Below are positions 59,899 to 64,000 of a stretch of DNA of 64,000 bases, piece after piece. The translations under genes were made by a program, and so were the position numbers. A model generated the notes under the pieces. That model searched no databases and was not told where the DNA came from. It was given only the letters and a program-made list of their open reading frames with translations. Position 1 is the first letter of the stretch. The number at the start of each line of letters is the position of its first letter. The stretch comes from Glaciecola sp965658765 (GTDB lineage: Bacteria > Pseudomonadota > Gammaproteobacteria > Enterobacterales > Alteromonadaceae): NCBI GenBank assembly GCA_965658765.1, contig CBFHTO010000014.1, forward strand, positions 1 through 64,000, read 5' to 3'.

Positions 59899-62800
59899 TC
59901 ATACCGGTAGTCTAGAATTTGTTGTCAGATTTGCATTAGCTGCTTCTTCTCGTTCATGGTCTTTCGAATGGTCGGACGCGAGTACCATATATACGCTGGG
60001 CAGAACAAGCAAAGTAAACATTGTGCCGACTAGCATACCGGCAACCAGAATAATCCCGATGCTGTTTCTTGCCTCGGCGCCAGGACCAGTAACGAGTACC
60101 AATGGGAAGTGACCCAGCACAGTTGCGCCAGTCGTCATTAACACCGGCCTTAGGCGAGTCTGTGCGGCCCTAATTACAGCATCTAGCTTCTCCAGTCCTT
60201 GCTTCTGCATATGATTGGCAAACTCGACAATCAGTATTCCATTTTTGGCTATAAGGCCTACCAGAGTAATAAACCCTACTTGCGAGTATATATTAATGGT
60301 CGTGAAATCAAGGAACGAAAACATCATTGCACCTGCAAGGGCAAGAGGCACAGAGCCGAGCAGTACAACCAGTGGATCTCGAAAGCTATTAAATTGGATA
60401 GCAAGCACTAAATATACAAATACTAAAGCCACCAATAACACCCCTTCTAAGGTGTTACCTTCAAGTCTTATTTGTCTTGATTCACCCGCGTAATCAATGG
60501 TGTAAGTACTGGGCAATAGGGATTCTGCTATTTCTTCTAGAGTGCTCAAGCCTTGTTCTTTGGTGGTCCCAGGGATGACTTCTGCAAATATCCTAAATGC
60601 ATTTTTTTGTTGGAACTTAGACAGCACTCTGGGAGCGGTTTCAGTTTGTAATTCTGCTATGGCACTAAATGGGACCAAGCTTCCATCTGCAATTCTTATC
60701 TGCAGGTTCATAATTGCTTGCGGGTTCATACGCTCTGATTCAGATATCATGGGAATCACGCGATAAGCACGACCGTCTTGATTATATCTATTTACAAAAT
60801 TGCCAGAAAGCATGGTTGAAAGCTGTCGATTCACACTGGCCAAATCCAAGCCTAAATCGGCGATACGCTCTCGATTGAGCTTAAATCTTACTTGCGGCAG
60901 ATCGATTTTTAAATCGGTGTTGGCAAACAAAAACTTGCCAGACTGGTTAGCAGCCTGAACCATTTTATCTGCATACTCCTTCATGTCAGCGTATGAGTCT
61001 GTGCTTAGCACTACCAATTCGACAGAAAAATTACCTGCGGTCGGTAAGGCTGAATCTAACACTGGAAAGGCTTTAATTCCTGGAACTTGAGTTAAGCTGC
61101 CAAAAGCTTGCCAGTACATGTCTTGAACACTTTGTTCACGTTCATCAACCGGAACAAAATCAACGCCAGAGAAGCCTGCCGCCGGATTGATAATTTGCCA
61201 CATAAACTTTGCGCCCTCTAACTGTTTCATGGTATCCACCACATCATTCATATGCGTAAGCGTATAATCCAAAGAGGCTTCAGGTGCAGATTCTATGATC
61301 ACCGTGATACCCGATTGATCTTCGGTGGGGGCCAGTTCTTTTAAGGATAATAAATAAAAGGGAACGCTTAGCAATGCCAAAACGACTGCTGCCGTTAATA
61401 TTTGCGCTTTCATGTCGATGGTTTTGATGACTACCTTCGCATAAAAATCCTGCGCTTTATCAAAAATTCGATTGACCTTTTGAGTGATTTTTCCTTCTTT
61501 TCCGCCTTCAGGGCAGGCATAAGCACTCATGATCGGCGATAGTGTCACCGCAACTATACCTGAAATAATAACTGCTATAGCCAAGGTAAAAGCAAATTCC
61601 TTAAACAAGGCACCCGTTAAGCCGGTTAACAATCCAATAGGGGCGTACACGGCAGCTAATGTCACTGTCATACTGATTATAGGCGCTAATAATTGACGAG
61701 AACTGGCTAAGGCAGCCTGCATCCTGCCCATTCCAGAACGCATGTATCGAGCGACATTTTCTACTACCACGATGGCGTCGTCTACGACTAAACCGACAGA
61801 GAGCACAATAGCCAGTACGGTCAATAAGTTTAATGAGAAGCCTACAACGTACATTGCCGCAATGGCGCCTAGAATAGAAATTGGAATGGTAATAAGTGGA
61901 ACAAGTGCTGTCCTAAAGCTCCCCATCATTGCGACAACCACAAGTCCAACTAAGAGTACCGTTTCAGCTAAGGTAATAAATATTTCTCGCAGAGAATCTC
62001 GCATGTAAATCGTGCCGTCATAGCCATCTGTAATGCTAAGTCCATCAGGTAAGATTTGGTTTATCTCGTCGATCATCACATAAACATCATCGCCAATTTC
62101 AATCTCATTGGCCCCTGGTAATGGCCACACTGATATATAGAGTACGGTATCTTTATCTAATCGAGCGGTCGTTACACCTTCTTCTTCGTCAAGTTCAACC
62201 CTTGCTATATCTCTAATTTTCACCAGAGAATTATCGTTGTCACGGATAACTAAATTTTCAAATTCTTCGACATTGGTAAGGCTGCTATCGGTTAACAATG
62301 AAACGCGTTGTTGACTGTTTTCGGAATTTCCTATTGTTGCGATAAGGTTGTTTGCTCTAAGTGCCGAAGATACATCGTCGGCCGCAACGTTGAGCGCGGC
62401 CATTTTTTTGGGGTCTAGCCATATGCGCATAGAAGGGGAGCGAGCTCCCTCAAGTCCGATGCGCTGCACGCCAGGTATCGACGCCAGTGCGGGAGAAACG
62501 TTGCGCGACAAATAATCGGTGACCTCTGTGCGTGACATCCCGGCTTTTTCTTCATCATAATTGACCGTTAGATAAAACACAGCGAAAGGGCGGTCGGCTC
62601 TGACTACCTGAATCGCAGGGTCTTCTGCCCCCTCAGGTAATTCGAACCTTATTTGATCAATTCTTGAAGAGAGTTCTGCAAGGGCAGCAGAGGGTTCTTC
62701 ATTTAACTTTAACCAAACCGTTACCAAGCTTCGCCCTGGTGTGGTTTGCGAGTCTACGTAGTCAACGCCCGGAGTAGACGACGCTGCACGCTCTATAGGC

Positions 62801-63084
62801 TCGGTGATATATCCTTGCACAACCTCAGCAGAGGCTCCCACATATGGGGTTGAAATTTGTATAGAGGCACTGCTTATTTGGGGAAACTGCAATACCGAAA
62901 TGTTCATTGCGGCTCTTATCCCAATTAAAATAAGCGCTAGCGATAATACAATAGCGATCACTGGACGCTTGCTAAATATATCCATCTTCGAAGGTGTATT
63001 TAGTTTTGTAGAGCTTGCTTCGGCTTCGTTTACAAGAGATGAACTGGCTTGTTGTGCATGCTTATTATTTGTCAAAGTTCCCAT
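59899..63084 (-). CDS. RND efflux transporter, inner-membrane permease
   Basis: 1061-residue resistance-nodulation-division pump of the AcrB/MexF class (HAE1). It has a long cytoplasmic start (about 30 residues), then a first helix near RPVIAIVLSLALILIGIRAA, porter domains (YVGASAEVVQGYITEPIE), and the second helix set with GLVVDDAIVVVENVARYM carrying the proton-relay Asp pair. Later LTGLTGALFKEFAFTLA and NGILIVEFANHMQ repeat the family pattern. Substrates cannot be read off. It works as a trimer with the adaptor upstream and an outer-membrane channel not seen here. Confidence 0.95.
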   Translation of the reverse strand: MGTLTNNKHAQQASSSLVNEAEASSTKLNTPSKMDIFSKRPVIAIVLSLALILIGIRAAMNISVLQFPQISSASIQISTPYVGASAEVVQGYITEPIERAASSTPGVDYVDSQTTPGRSLVTVWLKLNEEPSAALAELSSRIDQIRFELPEGAEDPAIQVVRADRPFAVFYLTVNYDEEKAGMSRTEVTDYLSRNVSPALASIPGVQRIGLEGARSPSMRIWLDPKKMAALNVAADDVSSALRANNLIATIGNSENSQQRVSLLTDSSLTNVEEFENLVIRDNDNSLVKIRDIARVELDEEEGVTTARLDKDTVLYISVWPLPGANEIEIGDDVYVMIDEINQILPDGLSITDGYDGTIYMRDSLREIFITLAETVLLVGLVVVAMMGSFRTALVPLITIPISILGAIAAMYVVGFSLNLLTVLAIVLSVGLVVDDAIVVVENVARYMRSGMGRMQAALASSRQLLAPIISMTVTLAAVYAPIGLLTGLTGALFKEFAFTLAIAVIISGIVAVTLSPIMSAYACPEGGKEGKITQKVNRIFDKAQDFYAKVVIKTIDMKAQILTAAVVLALLSVPFYLLSLKELAPTEDQSGITVIIESAPEASLDYTLTHMNDVVDTMKQLEGAKFMWQIINPAAGFSGVDFVPVDEREQSVQDMYWQAFGSLTQVPGIKAFPVLDSALPTAGNFSVELVVLSTDSYADMKEYADKMVQAANQSGKFLFANTDLKIDLPQVRFKLNRERIADLGLDLASVNRQLSTMLSGNFVNRYNQDGRAYRVIPMISESERMNPQAIMNLQIRIADGSLVPFSAIAELQTETAPRVLSKFQQKNAFRIFAEVIPGTTKEQGLSTLEEIAESLLPSTYTIDYAGESRQIRLEGNTLEGVLLVALVFVYLVLAIQFNSFRDPLVVLLGSVPLALAGAMMFSFLDFTTINIYSQVGFITLVGLIAKNGILIVEFANHMQKQGLEKLDAVIRAAQTRLRPVLMTTGATVLGHFPLVLVTGPGAEARNSIGIILVAGMLVGTMFTLLVLPSVYMVLASDHSKDHEREEAANANLTTNSRLPV

Positions 63085-63096
63085 AGAATACTCCGA

Positions 63097-64000
63097 TTAG
63101 TCAGCTTTAACATAGGTAAGCATGTTGGTATTGAGCTTTGCCGACCCGATTGTGGCGACCAGCATGCCGCTTTCAAGTCCATCGCTAACATAACTTATTT
63201 CGTCCTGCTTTGAAGCAACAGTCACAGCTTGTCTGTTGGCTCTTAAATTGCCTTGTTCGTCTTTTACCAGTACATACACAAAACTGCCAAACGCGTCGTA
63301 GCGTATAGCTTGATTGGGTAAAGGAACAGCGCTTACTGGAGAAGCGGTTGGCACGAGAACAGCGACGACAGCACCTGGTTTAAAGTCTCTTGGCGGGTTT
63401 TCTATCTTTGCTCGAACTTGCATAGAACGCGAACTGTTTTCTAATTCTGTATTAATCGCGACTATTTCAGCGTTGATTGCCTTAGAACCTTCAATAGACA
63501 CGGTGACAACGTCACCAATATTGACATCAGCATATATTTGAGCGAGTTTAAAGTCGATCCAATGATGGTCGGCGTCTCCAAGCAGAGTCGTTAATAGAGT
63601 ATTCGCCGCAAGAAAAGTACCTTCTTGCCAGTCATGGATCCCTGTAAAACCATTAAAAGGAGCCAAGATCGTTTTTTTGTTTATGTCCGCCTGTATGCCA
63701 CGGGCTCTTGCTTTAAATACCGCCAACTGAGCATTGGCTCTATCGAGTTGTTCTTTGGAAGATGCGCGCACATCAAGAAGATCTGTAAAGCGTTTTACGT
63801 CTAATTCTGCCAATGTTATTTCTGCTTTTATCGCATCCAATTGCGCCATTTCTGACTCAACATTGAGTTGAATTAATGTATCTCCTCTATTCACCTTACC
63901 ACCAGAGGGCAAGTTCATTTGAGTGATGATCCCTTCCACTTCATTTCTAATGTTGATGCGTTGAGTCGCTCTTACTTCGCCAATTACGGTTACTTGGGGT
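63097..64000 (-). CDS. RND efflux adaptor (membrane fusion protein), partial
   Basis: The minus-strand frame stays open to the right edge of the window, so the N-terminal part is missing. The visible stretch carries the MFP pattern: VTVIGEVRATQRINIRNEVE, then a lipoyl-like half (NLPSGGKVNRGDTLIQLN), an alpha hairpin, DWQEGTFLAANTLL and the beta-barrel part. It lies 12 bases upstream of the RND permease, in one operon. A GTG at 63939 is not the real start because conserved sequence continues upstream. Confidence 0.9.
   Translation of the reverse strand, partial: PQVTVIGEVRATQRINIRNEVEGIITQMNLPSGGKVNRGDTLIQLNVESEMAQLDAIKAEITLAELDVKRFTDLLDVRASSKEQLDRANAQLAVFKARARGIQADINKKTILAPFNGFTGIHDWQEGTFLAANTLLTTLLGDADHHWIDFKLAQIYADVNIGDVVTVSIEGSKAINAEIVAINTELENSSRSMQVRAKIENPPRDFKPGAVVAVLVPTASPVSAVPLPNQAIRYDAFGSFVYVLVKDEQGNLRANRQAVTVASKQDEISYVSDGLESGMLVATIGSAKLNTNMLTYVKAD

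Overview
The window looks like chromosomal DNA of a marine gammaproteobacterium of the order Alteromonadales, closest in style to the Glaciecola/Paraglaciecola/Alteromonas group. This is inferred from the MSHA pilus locus joined to mreBCD, the mre-maf-rng-yhdP-nit-tldD gene order, a LexA-controlled yebG, a polyhydroxyalkanoate cluster, and moderately AT-rich base composition. No similarity search could be run, so genus-level naming is only a suggestion. No tRNA, rRNA, CRISPR array or prophage was seen.

Layout. 1-4031: the distal part of an MSHA type IV pilus locus (end of mshF, then mshB, A, C, D, O, P; no mshQ). 4271-14957: cell-shape and envelope genes mreBCD, maf, rng (RNase G), yhdP, a nitrilase-family amidase and tldD, tightly packed and mostly overlapping. 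14987-21509: a metallo-beta-lactamase-fold hydrolase, SOS-regulated yebG with a clear LexA box, a HAD phosphatase, an unusual HATPase/pseudo-receiver/AraC protein, and an orphan GAF-containing GspE-type ATPase. 21779-27060: a complete S10 ribosomal operon (rpsJ to rpsQ) with promoter, leader and terminator, flanked by neither str nor spc operon genes. 27138-34395: a multi-PAS hybrid histidine kinase, waaA, an M3 peptidase lipoprotein and purU.

34911-42347: a polyhydroxyalkanoate (PHA) region: phaB, a lytic transglycosylase, an intracellular PHA depolymerase, two phasins (one with a histone-like Lys/Ala/Pro tail), the regulator phaR, PHA synthase phaC, and a small DUF6489-like protein. Inverted repeats next to the phasin genes and upstream of phaB are candidate operators. 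42529-45948: mrcB (PBP1b), an unknown membrane protein, a YfhL-type ferredoxin, and a 43-residue membrane protein.

46000-48660 is a small decaying accessory patch: a VapBC-like toxin-antitoxin pair, the 3' end of an IS110-type transposase, a tandem-PepSY gene broken by two in-frame stops, and an unknown membrane protein. 48841-50802 is the nitrogen-status operon glnK-amtB, preceded by two NtrC-type sites and a sigma-54 promoter. 50803-51425 is non-coding with a possible IS remnant.

51426-64000: an NhaD-type sodium/proton antiporter with a PAS domain inserted between its two membrane halves, a VOC/glyoxalase protein, gamma-glutamyltranspeptidase followed immediately by a DyP-type peroxidase, a prokaryotic ionotropic-glutamate-receptor-like channel (GluR0 type), a LysR regulator, and an RND efflux pump with its adaptor, which runs off the right edge. 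The most unusual proteins are the PAS-containing NhaD, the GluR0-like channel and the HATPase/AraC protein without a phosphoacceptor histidine.
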